From Gudongella oleilytica (GTDB taxonomy: Bacteria > Bacillota > Clostridia > Tissierellales > Tissierellaceae): a DNA stretch of 64,000 nucleotides. Below the pieces are notes generated by a model. That model was not told where the DNA came from and did no database searches. It saw only the letters and a list, made by a program, of their open reading frames with translations. The first letter of the stretch is position 1; the number at the start of each line of letters is the position of its first letter. A program made the translations under genes and the position numbers. Below, in pieces: positions 53,861 through 62,040 of this stretch. The stretch is from the NCBI RefSeq assembly GCF_004101785.1, contig NZ_CP035130.1, positions 868,001-932,000 on the forward strand, read 5' to 3'.

Positions 53861-53895
53861 AAATAGGTTGAATTTATCCTATTTCTGTGTATAAT
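53861..53895 (+). promoter_or_regulatory. Promoter and palindromic operator of the phd-doc pair
   Basis: TTGAAT (53868-53873) and TATAAT (53890-53895) are 16 bases apart. AAATAGG (53861-53867) and CCTATTT (53878-53884) form a perfect inverted repeat with a 10-base spacer that brackets the -35. This is the expected layout for autorepression by the antitoxin. Confidence 0.75.
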
Positions 53896-53915
53896 AGAAG
53901 TAGGAGGTGTTATGA

Positions 53916-54158
53916 ATGAATATCAACACAAACAGCCTTGTATCCATTACCGAGGCCAATCAGAATTTTTCCAAGGTGGCGCGCTTGGTTGATGAGAATG
54001 GTGTTGCGGTCATTTTGAAAAACAATGTGCCGCGTTATATTATCACAGAGTTCAGTGAATTTCAGGCTGAGGAAATGGCGGTTGACGAGGATGTGAAAAG
54101 TATAGCTCGTCGCCTGATCACAAAACACCGGACGGCGTTTGAGGAACTGGCTAAATGA
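53916..54158 (+). CDS. Phd/YefM family antitoxin
   Basis: 80-residue antitoxin with an N-terminal DNA-binding Phd fold (SLVSITEANQNFSKVARLVDE, then VAVILKNNVPRYIITEFSEF) and a C-terminal helix that should wrap the toxin (KSIARRLITKHRTAFEELAK). It neutralises the Doc toxin encoded next and represses its own promoter through the palindrome upstream. TAGGAGGTGTT precedes the ATG. The stop overlaps the toxin start by four bases (ATGA). It probably stabilises the element in the host. Confidence 0.92.
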   Translation: MNINTNSLVSITEANQNFSKVARLVDENGVAVILKNNVPRYIITEFSEFQAEEMAVDEDVKSIARRLITKHRTAFEELAK

Positions 54159-54529
54159 AAAGATTAAGCATCCCGCAAATCGTGATGATGCACAGCGCGT
54201 TGATCAAGGAAACCGGAGGATTGGACGGGATTCGTGACGAGAACCTGCTGGACTCGGCGGTCAACGCTCCATTTCAGACCTTTGGCGGTGAATATGTATA
54301 TAAAACACTGGAGGCGAAGGCGGCGCGTTTGGGGTATTCTTTAGTAAAAAATCATCCCTTTGTTGATGGCAACAAGAGAATCGGAATGCTTGCCATGCTG
54401 GTTTTTCTGGAAATCAATGGCATCGAGCTAACATGTTCGGATCAGGATATTATCGAAACCGGCTTAAAGCTTGCCGCCGGCGAGATGGATGATAAGCAAC
54501 TCTTGGAATGGATTCTACGGCATAATTAA
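54155..54529 (+). CDS. doc: Doc family toxin (Fic fold)
   Basis: 124-residue toxin that, in the family, phosphorylates elongation factor Tu and stops translation. The Doc/Fic motif HPFVDGNKR is at about residues 67-75, and the second conserved part ETGLKLAAGEMD fits. It starts RLSIPQIVMMHSALIKETGG, as in chromosomal Doc. The catalytic motif is intact, so it should be active when free. It depends on the overlapping antitoxin. Its position between tadC and the pseudopilins marks it as a passenger inserted in a conserved operon. Confidence 0.93.
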   Translation: MKRLSIPQIVMMHSALIKETGGLDGIRDENLLDSAVNAPFQTFGGEYVYKTLEAKAARLGYSLVKNHPFVDGNKRIGMLAMLVFLEINGIELTCSDQDIIETGLKLAAGEMDDKQLLEWILRHN

Positions 54530-54546
54530 AGAATGGGCATGGTGAA

Positions 54547-54576
54547 AAAGAGCGGATAACCTCCGTTCTTTTTTTG
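54547..54576 (+). terminator. Terminator after doc
   Basis: AGAGCGG (54549-54555) pairs with CCGTTCT (54563-54569) with one G-U pair, then seven T. The next gene begins 24 bases further. Confidence 0.75.
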
Positions 54577-54599
54577 TTGCGCTGAAAGGAGGTCTTCTG

Positions 54600-54815
54600 A
54601 TGAACGAACAGGATTTGAAACAAAAGCTGCTGCGCTTTCAAAACCCGCTGGAGGTGGTGAGGGACCAGTGGCTGAACGAGCAGGGCACTGCTTTGGACGA
54701 GGAAAGGGGGCATGTTCTCTGTACACTTGCCGACACAAGGGATGCCGAACAAGATTACGAGCTGGGCGAAGCCTTCCGGAAACCCGGACAGGACGAGGGG
54801 GTGCGGATGTGTTAG
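54600..54815 (+). CDS. Small element protein of unknown function
   Basis: 71-residue acidic protein (NEQDLKQKLLRFQNPLEVVRDQW...) with no signal peptide or membrane part. GAAAGGAGGTCTTCTG precedes the ATG. It overlaps the next gene's GTG start, so the two are coupled. I do not recognise the family. Confidence 0.65.
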   Translation: MNEQDLKQKLLRFQNPLEVVRDQWLNEQGTALDEERGHVLCTLADTRDAEQDYELGEAFRKPGQDEGVRMC

Positions 54816-55207
54816 AAAAGCTGGGGAATAAACGCGGAGAAGGGTATATCGATGTAGCCGTGTTGGTACTTTGCGCCATGCTTGTCATTGCTCTTGCCGT
54901 CAAGGTATTTCCGGTCTACATCGCCAAGAGCCAACTTGACACCTTTGCCTCGGAACTTTGCAGAGAAGCGGAGATTGCTGGCAGGGTCGGCAGCGAAACG
55001 AACCAAAGGGCGCAGGTGTTGCGGGAAAAAACAGGACTTGATCCCGCCATTTCCTGGTCAAAGACCGGCAAAATCCAGCTCAATGAAGAGTTCACGGTGA
55101 CCGTTTCCATGCAGACCGACATCGGACTCTTTGGCGGTTTCGGCTCCTTTCCCATTACTCTGACCGCACAGGCGACAGGCAAAAGCGAGGTGTATTGGAA
55201 AAAATGA
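54809..55207 (+). CDS. TadE-like pseudopilin (DUF4320-type)
   Basis: About 132 residues from a GTG start that overlaps the previous gene. A short basic leader ends in RG, then EGYIDVAVLVLCAMLVIALAV, a single hydrophobic helix, and a soluble beta-rich domain. The leader fits a prepilin: Gly at -1 and aspartate at +5, the same pattern as the Flp-like pilin at 48193 (G-ENFVD against G-EGYID). It resembles DUF4320 proteins of conjugative elements. It is probably processed by the A24 peptidase and forms a minor pilus component. Confidence 0.75.
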   Translation: MLEKLGNKRGEGYIDVAVLVLCAMLVIALAVKVFPVYIAKSQLDTFASELCREAEIAGRVGSETNQRAQVLREKTGLDPAISWSKTGKIQLNEEFTVTVSMQTDIGLFGGFGSFPITLTAQATGKSEVYWKK

Positions 55208-55749
55208 CAAAATTATATGGTATACTAAAGGAAAAAAAAGGATCGTCATTCCCATTGGTTGTTGCCATCACCCTCGCGCTTGGCATCATCCTGTGCGGAA
55301 TATCCGAATACATGAGGCTCATGATCATCGCCTCCGGTGTTCGGGATGCGGTGCAGTCTGCCATCATTTCGACAGTTAACGACAACTATGATGATGTTTA
55401 CCACGGCGTTCGGGAGGGCTATGCAGGAGGGTATAAGCCAAGCGGTTCCTCATGGGAGGGCAGCATTGACTACGGCGATATTTATGAGTATCTTGACAAT
55501 ACCCTTGGCTTGCAAAAAAACGGCGGCTATCATGTGAAATACGCAGGCGAAGCGGTGGAATTCAAGCTCTCCGGTTTATCCGTCGATATTACTAATGTGC
55601 CCCTTGCACCCTCCGACTCCGACAGTGCGCAGGGCCTTCTCGCCGATGCGGTGTTCCGGCTGGAGGTTCCGGTGTCCTTTGGCGGCAAATCCCTGCCGCC
55701 GATGCGGATGAACCTTAAGGTGCAGGCGAAATATATGCCTTTATTTTAA
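55204..55749 (+). CDS. TadE/TadG-like pseudopilin
   Basis: 181-residue protein with a lysine-rich leader (ILKEKKGSSFPL) and one hydrophobic helix (VVAITLALGIILCGISEYMR), followed by a beta-rich extracytoplasmic domain. The shape is that of TadE/G pseudopilins, although the residue at +5 after the glycine is not acidic. ATG 55204 overlaps the preceding TGA (ATGA). It completes the Tad set. No strong sequence motif beyond the layout, so the class is moderately sure. Confidence 0.68.
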   Translation: MTKLYGILKEKKGSSFPLVVAITLALGIILCGISEYMRLMIIASGVRDAVQSAIISTVNDNYDDVYHGVREGYAGGYKPSGSSWEGSIDYGDIYEYLDNTLGLQKNGGYHVKYAGEAVEFKLSGLSVDITNVPLAPSDSDSAQGLLADAVFRLEVPVSFGGKSLPPMRMNLKVQAKYMPLF

Positions 55750-55838
55750 CTGTATCGGAATTGTAATAGACTTTTGAAAACTCTTGTGGTAGGGTGGCTT
55801 GTAAGGAACTGTAAAAATAGACAAGGAGGTAATCTCTT

Positions 55839-56402
55839 ATGAAGAATATAACTGACAAGACAAAGAAATGGCTGACCATCGCCGGGCTTGGCATTGTGTG
55901 CGTGGTGCTGGTTATTGCAATATCCTCTCAATTTAAGACGCAAACGCCGGTGGATGACGACATAGCTCCGCCGACTGCAGTTACAGATAATAAGGTCAAT
56001 CCAGGCATCGATACCGGTGATAAGGCAGAAGAAAAAGAAGTGGTCATCCAGGCCAACGAATCGGTTGCAGCGCCGACCGATGACACAGCGGCTAAGACCG
56101 ATCAGCCGGTACAGAATCTTCAGCCGGAAGTGACCAAACCGGCAGCGCCGACAGAAAGCCAAAAGATCGACAAAACCCAAAAGCCCAACGGAGAAAAGGT
56201 TGACAATGTGAAAGCGGTAGACCATGACAGTGTAAAAAAACCAAATACCACGCAGTCCGGTGAGCCGCAGGGCGGTGAGAAAAAAGACGGCAAGGTTTAT
56301 CTTCCCGGCTTCGGATGGGTAACTGAAACAGGAGGTTCGGGTACAACGGTAGGTGAACAAGGGGATGAGCTTACTGGCAACAAGGTTGGGACGATGGATT
56401 AA
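55839..56402 (+). CDS. Membrane-anchored disordered protein (DUF6550-like)
   Basis: 187 residues: a basic N-terminus, one membrane helix (WLTIAGLGIVCVVLVIAIS) and a long Pro/Thr/Lys/Asp-rich outer tail, ending in a short ordered YLPGFGWVTETGG piece. It should sit in the membrane with the tail crossing the wall, which suits a spacer or channel component of the transfer apparatus. ACAAGGAGGTAATCTCTT precedes the ATG. Recognised only as a class found in such elements; function unknown. Confidence 0.68.
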   Translation: MKNITDKTKKWLTIAGLGIVCVVLVIAISSQFKTQTPVDDDIAPPTAVTDNKVNPGIDTGDKAEEKEVVIQANESVAAPTDDTAAKTDQPVQNLQPEVTKPAAPTESQKIDKTQKPNGEKVDNVKAVDHDSVKKPNTTQSGEPQGGEKKDGKVYLPGFGWVTETGGSGTTVGEQGDELTGNKVGTMD

Positions 56403-56428
56403 CCCATTAAATTAGAATAAAGCAATCG

Positions 56429-56459
56429 AAGAGGCACAGTAGAAATGCTGTGCTTCTTG
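56429..56459 (+). terminator. Hairpin before the secreted protein gene
   Basis: AAGAGGCACAG and CTGTGCTTCTT form an 11-pair stem around TAGAAATG. Only a weak T run follows, so it may attenuate rather than end transcription. Confidence 0.5.
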
Positions 56460-56477
56460 CTGTTTAAGGAGGTCTTT

Positions 56478-58169
56478 ATGAAACGAAACCTTAGTATTTT
56501 TCTTATGCTGGCTTTGCTGCTGACCTTCCTGTCTCCTCTCGCCGCCTATGCCGAGGGCGAAGGGAACATTGACCATGGAGGCGGCGGGATGGGCAACGGT
56601 ACCAGCGGAAACTATTGGAACCCTGGCGACGAAGGTGTGCGGGTTACGGTTGTGAGAGTAAGAGATCGTGCGGTGGTCACCACACCCATTGATTTTACCA
56701 ACAAAAATCCCGATAACATCCAGGCACACTTTGGAAAGGTCAGCAAAATATCTTATACAAAAGGTTTTTCTCTGACACCTAATCCACAAGCATACACCTA
56801 TGTCAACCCTGCAAAAGCAATTCCGAGAATTATTAGCTCTGGCAGCGGCAATGCAAACATTGAAGCCATAAAAAGCTATTTTACAGATGAACTCGTTATC
56901 AGATACATTGCCGATGTTACCGGCTTCAATTACGACACCCTCATCAGCGGTGACTACAAAATACTGTTAGAGCCAGTTGCATATATGACCTTTCAAGGCG
57001 TAAGGATTGCTGTGACTGCAACAGAAGCTGCCCTTTATGACGAGCAGCTCGGCGGTGGTTTAAGAAGCAAAATGGCTTCTCTTTCACACCAAAATCTACC
57101 CCTTGCCATGTTTCTGGAAACGCCTGATCTTGGCTATCCCGCATGGTCTGGTTCTACGACAACTGCTGCCTCCAACACGGATATCATCTCGTCTCTTGGC
57201 CTTGGCATTGTACGGTTCAGCGAGGCAGAGCCTCCCCAAGTGAGCAGCTACGATTACACTTATCGTGTTAATACCGAGGTCATTACTTCGGTCACGGTCA
57301 GCGGAGGCCAGGCTGATCCCGACAATCCTGTATCGGTACGCTTTACCATCGGAGGCAAAACCTACACGGTAAACAACGTATATTATCCGGATGGTGACAG
57401 CCAGCTTGTGTGGGTGCGCTGGACGACACCTTCCACACCGCAGACCATGACAATAACTGTGTCTGTAACCGGCAGAGGCAGGGCAAGCCAAGGAACCATC
57501 ACCGCAAATATTGTGGATCTGTCGGGCAATGATCCGCCAAACCCCGTTGCAGATGATCGCAATGATTCCTACTCTAAACCGAGCGTCCCGAGCAAACCAC
57601 AGGTAACATCCACCTTATGGGGCGTGTGGCGTCCTTGGTGGCAGGAGTATTGGGTGTGGCACTCCACCGGCGAAGATTCAGGCTATTGGTGCGATCACGG
57701 CTGGTGGGAGTTTGATTATGACTCCTACAGGGCAGATCTCTCAGCTTCCATGAGCATCATTCCCGATGCTAAAGCACCAACCGCATCGGGGAAAACCATG
57801 AAAAGCGGATATGGCATCAACCAAACCGTGACTGCCAATGTCAGCACCAATCAGTCCTGGGCGGTGACCGGCGTACAGACTGCCATAACTTACTTTCCGG
57901 AGTTTCAGTACAAAACCTACTGGCGCTTACTGGAGCCAACAAGCAGCGGCTACAGTGCCAAATTCGAGTTTGCTAAAAACAAGTACTCGACCTATAACCG
58001 GCGCACCCATTTCACCCCAATTTGGATGCCGGATGGAAGCTACACCCCGTATACGTACCTAATTGACTGCTGGACACCGCAGGGGATGCTCTCTATGAAC
58101 CTAACAGACTCAGTGAACATAAGCGGAAGCTTATGGGATGACTGGCACATCGCGCCCGTAAAACCTTAA
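56478..58169 (+). CDS. Large secreted element protein with Trp-rich segment
   Basis: 563 residues. A signal peptide (KRNLSIFLMLALLLTFLSPLAAYAEG) is followed by a Gly-rich part and a beta-rich domain, an Ig-like module (about 270-350, VRFTIGGKTYTVNNVYYPDGD) and then an unusually tryptophan-rich stretch (about residues 380-420: STLWGVWRPWWQEYWVW and further W). The C-terminal domain is again beta-rich. It lacks SLH or sortase anchors. ATG 56478 follows AAGGAGGTCTTT. It is probably an exported component of the mating surface; no enzyme motif is seen. Confidence 0.75.
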   Translation: MKRNLSIFLMLALLLTFLSPLAAYAEGEGNIDHGGGGMGNGTSGNYWNPGDEGVRVTVVRVRDRAVVTTPIDFTNKNPDNIQAHFGKVSKISYTKGFSLTPNPQAYTYVNPAKAIPRIISSGSGNANIEAIKSYFTDELVIRYIADVTGFNYDTLISGDYKILLEPVAYMTFQGVRIAVTATEAALYDEQLGGGLRSKMASLSHQNLPLAMFLETPDLGYPAWSGSTTTAASNTDIISSLGLGIVRFSEAEPPQVSSYDYTYRVNTEVITSVTVSGGQADPDNPVSVRFTIGGKTYTVNNVYYPDGDSQLVWVRWTTPSTPQTMTITVSVTGRGRASQGTITANIVDLSGNDPPNPVADDRNDSYSKPSVPSKPQVTSTLWGVWRPWWQEYWVWHSTGEDSGYWCDHGWWEFDYDSYRADLSASMSIIPDAKAPTASGKTMKSGYGINQTVTANVSTNQSWAVTGVQTAITYFPEFQYKTYWRLLEPTSSGYSAKFEFAKNKYSTYNRRTHFTPIWMPDGSYTPYTYLIDCWTPQGMLSMNLTDSVNISGSLWDDWHIAPVKP

Positions 58170-58192
58170 AAAAATCATCAGAAAAAGAATAG

Positions 58193-58233
58193 GATCGCAA
58201 GGCGTGAAAAGCCCTGCGGTCTTTTCTTTTTCA
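58193..58233 (+). terminator. Terminator after the secreted protein gene
   Basis: GATCGCAAGGC (58193-58203) pairs with GCCCTGCGGTC (58211-58221) with one mismatch, then a T-rich run. Confidence 0.75.
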
Positions 58234-58262
58234 GCAATAAAGGATGAAAGGTGGAAAAATTG

Positions 58263-58604
58263 ATGAAAAAAAAGAAAAAGCTCTTGTACCTTTTTTGCGT
58301 CACCCTTGTCCTTATCAGCGTTTTCTGCATGACCGCCTATGCCGCTCCTACCGGCGATGTTGCGGGAGCCATAGAAAGCACATGGAAGGACGCATCCGCG
58401 CAGATTAAAACCGTGGTCAACAAGGTTGTTTTCCCTGCAATCGACCTGATTCTTGCTGTGTTTTTCTTCGCCAAACTGGGGATGGCGTACTTCGACTATA
58501 GAAAACACGGAATGTTTGAGTGGACGGCTCCTGCTATTCTCTTCGCCTGCTTGATATTTACCCTCACAGCGCCTCTTTATATTTGGCAGATTCTTGGCAT
58601 GTAA
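58263..58604 (+). CDS. VirB2/TrbC-like conjugative pilin (DUF3852-type)
   Basis: 113 residues: a signal peptide ending TAYAAP, a short loop, and two hydrophobic helices (VVFPAIDLILAVFFFAK and APAILFACLIFTLTAPLYI), the layout of VirB2-type pilins or of the DUF3852 proteins placed at this position in clostridial elements. ATG 58263 follows GAAAGGTGG; the upstream GTG lies on that site. It precedes the VirB6-like gene, in the order usual for type IV secretion operons. Confidence 0.72.
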   Translation: MKKKKKLLYLFCVTLVLISVFCMTAYAAPTGDVAGAIESTWKDASAQIKTVVNKVVFPAIDLILAVFFFAKLGMAYFDYRKHGMFEWTAPAILFACLIFTLTAPLYIWQILGM

Positions 58605-58677
58605 CAGCAGCAAAATTGTGCAGGGAGTCTGTGTAAGAGCAGGCTCTCAATCTTTTCCGAAAGGAGTGAACTTATAA

Positions 58678-59538
58678 ATGTTCATATGGGATTTTGCTGC
58701 TGACACTGTCCTCGGACAGATTATGGACTGGATCTATGCTCAGATAATTGGCTTTCTTGGTGAATTCTTCGCTATGATGGGCAACATGGGAGCCGAGCTG
58801 TTCGAGATGAGCTGGGTGCAGGCTATTGTGCTGTTCTTTTCCTATCTTGCATGGGCGCTTTATGGGACAGGGCTTGTGGTTTCCGCCTTTGAATGCGGTA
58901 TTGAATACCAAAGCGGCAGGGGCAGCATCAAGGACACAGCTTTAAATGCCATCAAAGGCTTTATGGCTGTTAGCCTGTTTACCATTGTGCCGGTGGAACT
59001 GTACAAGCTGGCGATTACCCTGCAGGGCGCCTTCACATCCGGCATCACAGGACTTGCGGCGGCAGACAGCAGCATCAGCACCATGGCTGCCGCTGCCCTT
59101 GCCAGCATAGGCGATGTTTTAGTTAGTCCCATTATGGGGATATTCTGTTTGATCTTCATGGGCTATGCGGTAATCAAAGTGTTTTTTGCCAACCTCAAGA
59201 GAGGGGGAATTCTGCTCATCCAGATTGCCGTGGGCAGCCTGTATATGTTCAGTGTCACCAGAGGATATATCGACGGATTCGTATCATGGTGCAAGCAGGT
59301 GGTGGGTTTATGCCTGACCGCATTTTTGCAGGCGACCATCCTCATTGCAGGGCTCATGGTGTTTAACAGCAACATGCTTCTAGGCCTTGGCCTTATGCTT
59401 GCAGCTTCAGAGATACCACGGATTGCCGGGCAATTCGGACTTGACACCAGCACCAGGGGCAACCTCATGAGTACCATGTATGCGGCGCAGACTGCGATGA
59501 ACATAACGCGCACAGTGGTAAGGGCGGTGGCAAAATGA
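58678..59538 (+). CDS. VirB6/TrbL-like membrane protein
   Basis: 286-residue polytopic membrane protein with about six helices and a central conserved NLKRGGILLIQIAVG loop between helices, typical of VirB6/TrbL-type conjugation proteins of Firmicutes (DUF6045-like). It forms part of the inner-membrane channel for DNA transfer. GAAAGGAGTGAAC precedes the ATG. The stop overlaps the next start (ATGA). Confidence 0.8.
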   Translation: MFIWDFAADTVLGQIMDWIYAQIIGFLGEFFAMMGNMGAELFEMSWVQAIVLFFSYLAWALYGTGLVVSAFECGIEYQSGRGSIKDTALNAIKGFMAVSLFTIVPVELYKLAITLQGAFTSGITGLAAADSSISTMAAAALASIGDVLVSPIMGIFCLIFMGYAVIKVFFANLKRGGILLIQIAVGSLYMFSVTRGYIDGFVSWCKQVVGLCLTAFLQATILIAGLMVFNSNMLLGLGLMLAASEIPRIAGQFGLDTSTRGNLMSTMYAAQTAMNITRTVVRAVAK

Positions 59539-60104
59539 CGGACATGATGCTGGTCTATATTTGTTCTCCCTATGCCGGAGATATTGAATATAACACCAAA
59601 AGGGCAATAGCATATTGCCGCTATGCCGCAGACTGTGGCGTAATTCCCCTGGCTCCACATTTGCTGCTGACGAGATTTCTCTGTGAATCAAATCCGGCAG
59701 AACGAGAGCTGGGAATCAAAATGGGGCTTAGGCTTCTTGCCTTATGCTCCGAGCTGTGGGTGTTCGGCGACCGGATATCCGAGGGTATGCGGCGTGAAAT
59801 TCAGGAAGCCGAAAGGCTCGGGATTAAAATCATTTATCAAGATTCAAATAAAATTCAGGGAGTGATGAACGTGAAGCGATGGGGAATTTGGGCAAAGCGC
59901 AGTGCTGCCTCTATCTTCGGCGTTGCTGAAGATTGGCTCAAATCGGAAGGAAAAGTGCAAATCTTTGATACTTATGAGGAAGCTGCCGAGAAAGCAAGCA
60001 CACTTATGAAAAACATTGGCACGGCAAATGTCTCCTACTATCCCAAGGAAATAGAAATTGAACTAAATGAAGATCAATCCCCTGGCATAAACATGAAGCT
60101 ATAA
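59535..60104 (+). CDS. DUF4406-type protein (deoxyribosyltransferase-like fold)
   Basis: 189 residues. The N-terminal 110 residues resemble nucleoside 2-deoxyribosyltransferase-like proteins of the DUF4406 type (LVYICSPYAGDIEYNTKRA, then ELWVFGDRISEGMRREIQEA). A C-terminal segment (about 120-189) is a separate charged domain without an assigned family. It is soluble and lies between VirB6-like and PrgI genes, overlapping the former by four bases. Genes of this kind occur here in many clostridial elements; whether it acts on nucleotides is unknown. Confidence 0.72.
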   Translation: MTDMMLVYICSPYAGDIEYNTKRAIAYCRYAADCGVIPLAPHLLLTRFLCESNPAERELGIKMGLRLLALCSELWVFGDRISEGMRREIQEAERLGIKIIYQDSNKIQGVMNVKRWGIWAKRSAASIFGVAEDWLKSEGKVQIFDTYEEAAEKASTLMKNIGTANVSYYPKEIEIELNEDQSPGINMKL

Positions 60105-60117
60105 GGAGGCGCAGAGT

Positions 60118-60420
60118 ATGTATATTTACCCGGATAATTTAAAATCCAAGGCGGTATTGTGGCTGTGGCAGCTTCGGGATATCGGCATCATCGGCATAGG
60201 ATGTGTTGTTTCTGTTTTTGCGCTTGTACAGCTCGGCATCCTTCTTCCGATAGTGGCAACTGCCCTCTATGCCTTTTTAACCATCCGTTTTGAGGACACC
60301 TCTATCCTCGATTTTATCAAGTATGCCTGTGCCTTTTTTATAACCAAACAGCAGTTATTTGAATGGAAGCTTCAACCCGCTGTCCATTCAGAACCAAATA
60401 GAAAGCAGGTGGACAAATGA
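60118..60420 (+). CDS. prgI: PrgI family conjugation protein (VirB3-like)
   Basis: 100-residue protein with two membrane helices (GIIGIGCVVSVFALVQLGI, LPIVATALYAFLTIRF) and the family features YPDNLKSKAVLWLWQLRD and FITKQQLFEWK. PrgI-type proteins occupy the VirB3 place and recruit the VirB4 ATPase. AGGAGGCGCAGAGT precedes the ATG. It overlaps the next gene by four bases (ATGA). Confidence 0.88.
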   Translation: MYIYPDNLKSKAVLWLWQLRDIGIIGIGCVVSVFALVQLGILLPIVATALYAFLTIRFEDTSILDFIKYACAFFITKQQLFEWKLQPAVHSEPNRKQVDK

Positions 60421-61007
60421 GCAGAAAAGAAAAAAAGAAAGCCAAACAAAAGCTCTCCACACGGCAGCTCATAAACACAAAGGCCATCACTGACTACAGC
60501 CTTTTGACTTACGGTCACGACGAACTGGTATATTTTATCATCAAGCCGTCCAACATCTCGGTTCTGTCGGAAGCCAGTATCGCCGCCCGAATCTATGCTC
60601 TTATGACTGTTCTGAAAGGCATGGCTGAGATTGAAATGCTGTGTCTTAACAGCCGTGAAAACTTTGAGGACAACAAGCGTTTTTTGCGAAACCGCATTGA
60701 ACAGGAGGATAACTCTACTGTCCGAAAGCTTTTGGAGGCAGACTTGACCTTCCTTGACCGTATACAGGTGCAGATGGCGACCGCCCGTGAATTCCTCATT
60801 GTTATTCGGTTGCGGGATGAAAAAACGAACGAAGTGTTCCCGTATTTAAACCGTATTGAAAAAACTCTGCGAGAGCAGGGCTTTTCCGTTAAAAGGGCCG
60901 AAAAAGAGGACATCAAAAGAATCCTCGCCGTGTACTTTGAGCAGAACGTGACTACCGAAAAATTTGAGGACTTCGATGGTGAGAGATGGGTGATTTTTGG
61001 TGACTAA
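60417..61007 (+). CDS. VirB4-associated protein (resembles a detached VirB4 N-domain)
   Basis: 196-residue soluble protein with a lysine-rich N-terminus and a mixed alpha/beta part (YSLLTYGHDELVYFIIKPSN, ISVLSEASIAARIYALMTV, ATAREFLIVIRLRDE). Its position before VirB4 and general appearance suggest the N-terminal domain of VirB4-type ATPases encoded separately, but I cannot prove this by motif. It overlaps prgI by four bases and is separated from virB4 only by the inserted Fic gene. Confidence 0.65.
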   Translation: MSRKEKKKAKQKLSTRQLINTKAITDYSLLTYGHDELVYFIIKPSNISVLSEASIAARIYALMTVLKGMAEIEMLCLNSRENFEDNKRFLRNRIEQEDNSTVRKLLEADLTFLDRIQVQMATAREFLIVIRLRDEKTNEVFPYLNRIEKTLREQGFSVKRAEKEDIKRILAVYFEQNVTTEKFEDFDGERWVIFGD

Positions 61008-61029
61008 ATGGAAGTTTTTGTGGTATAAT
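61003..61029 (+). promoter_or_regulatory. Promoter of the fic gene
   Basis: TATAAT at 61024-61029 preceded by TGG (extended -10). It is 35 bases upstream of the fic start and just after the preceding gene ends. No clear -35. Confidence 0.6.
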
Positions 61030-61064
61030 TAAATGATAAATACAATGAAAACAGGTGAATAAAG

Positions 61065-61835
61065 ATGGATATATACAGATTACTTGACTTATATAAGGCT
61101 GCCATAGATGAGCGCAGACCCTTCGAGGGTGAGATGCTGGCACAACTTAAAGAATACTATCGTATCGGACTCACTTGGTCATCCAATGCGCTTGAGGGAA
61201 ATACCCTTACGGAAAGTGAAACCAAAGTGCTGCTTGAGGATGGATTGACTGTTGGCGGTAAACCCTTGCGCTATACCTTTGAGGCAATCGGTCACGCTAA
61301 AGCCTATGATTTCATGTTCACCCTGCTTAAAAATAGAACCATCACGGAAAGAGATGTTCTGACAATGCATCAAATGTTTTATGAGAATATAGAGAAAGAA
61401 TATGCCGGAAGATACCGTGACATGGATGTTTTCATCAGCGGCTCCAGATATCCTGTGGCAGAAACAAATCGCATACAGGAAGAAATGGATGGACTTTTTC
61501 AGTGGATTGCAACCGAAAGAGAGAAGTTTCATCCGGTAGTGTTTGCAGCACAGCTCCATAAAAGATTTGTCTTCATTCATCCGTTTAAAGACGGAAATGG
61601 CAGAATTGCGAGGCTCATTATGAACACCGCACTGATACAGGATGGATATCTTTTGGCTGTAATTCCTCCAGTGCTTAGACATGAATACATTGAACTTCTT
61701 GAAAAAGCCCATAGAGATGACAAACCTTTTGTACAGTTTATTGCAGAGCGGGTTATTGAATCCCAAAAGGAAATCATGCGGCTTTTGCACATACCAATTC
61801 CAAAGCTGGACAGCGGCATGGATATGCAGCTGTAG
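61065..61835 (+). CDS. Fic family protein with N-terminal inhibitory motif
   Basis: 256-residue Fic protein, a class of enzymes that usually attach AMP to protein hydroxyls. The active-site motif HPFKDGNGR is near residue 172. The N-terminal SSNALEGNTLT segment (about 38-48) matches the class II inhibitory helix motif (S/TxxxEG/N), so the enzyme should be self-inhibited until triggered. The C-terminus is a helical tail that may be a partial winged helix. It has its own promoter and breaks the conserved PrgI-VirB4 order, so it is a passenger. Targets unknown. Confidence 0.93.
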   Translation: MDIYRLLDLYKAAIDERRPFEGEMLAQLKEYYRIGLTWSSNALEGNTLTESETKVLLEDGLTVGGKPLRYTFEAIGHAKAYDFMFTLLKNRTITERDVLTMHQMFYENIEKEYAGRYRDMDVFISGSRYPVAETNRIQEEMDGLFQWIATEREKFHPVVFAAQLHKRFVFIHPFKDGNGRIARLIMNTALIQDGYLLAVIPPVLRHEYIELLEKAHRDDKPFVQFIAERVIESQKEIMRLLHIPIPKLDSGMDMQL

Positions 61836-62040
61836 CATAGATATATCAAATTATGAGGAAATTCCACCGGATGACGATGAAATACCAGGCGAAAATCGTT
61901 TGGTGTTTTATTTTTGCCTTTTTTAAGGCTGCAGCCATGTTCTCTATCCCTATTAATGAAGGGTGAGGCTGCTCTTTATCTATTTTCTCCTATGGACTTC
62001 CACTGCTTCTTCGTTTATTGTGTGTGCTGAGGTGATTAGG

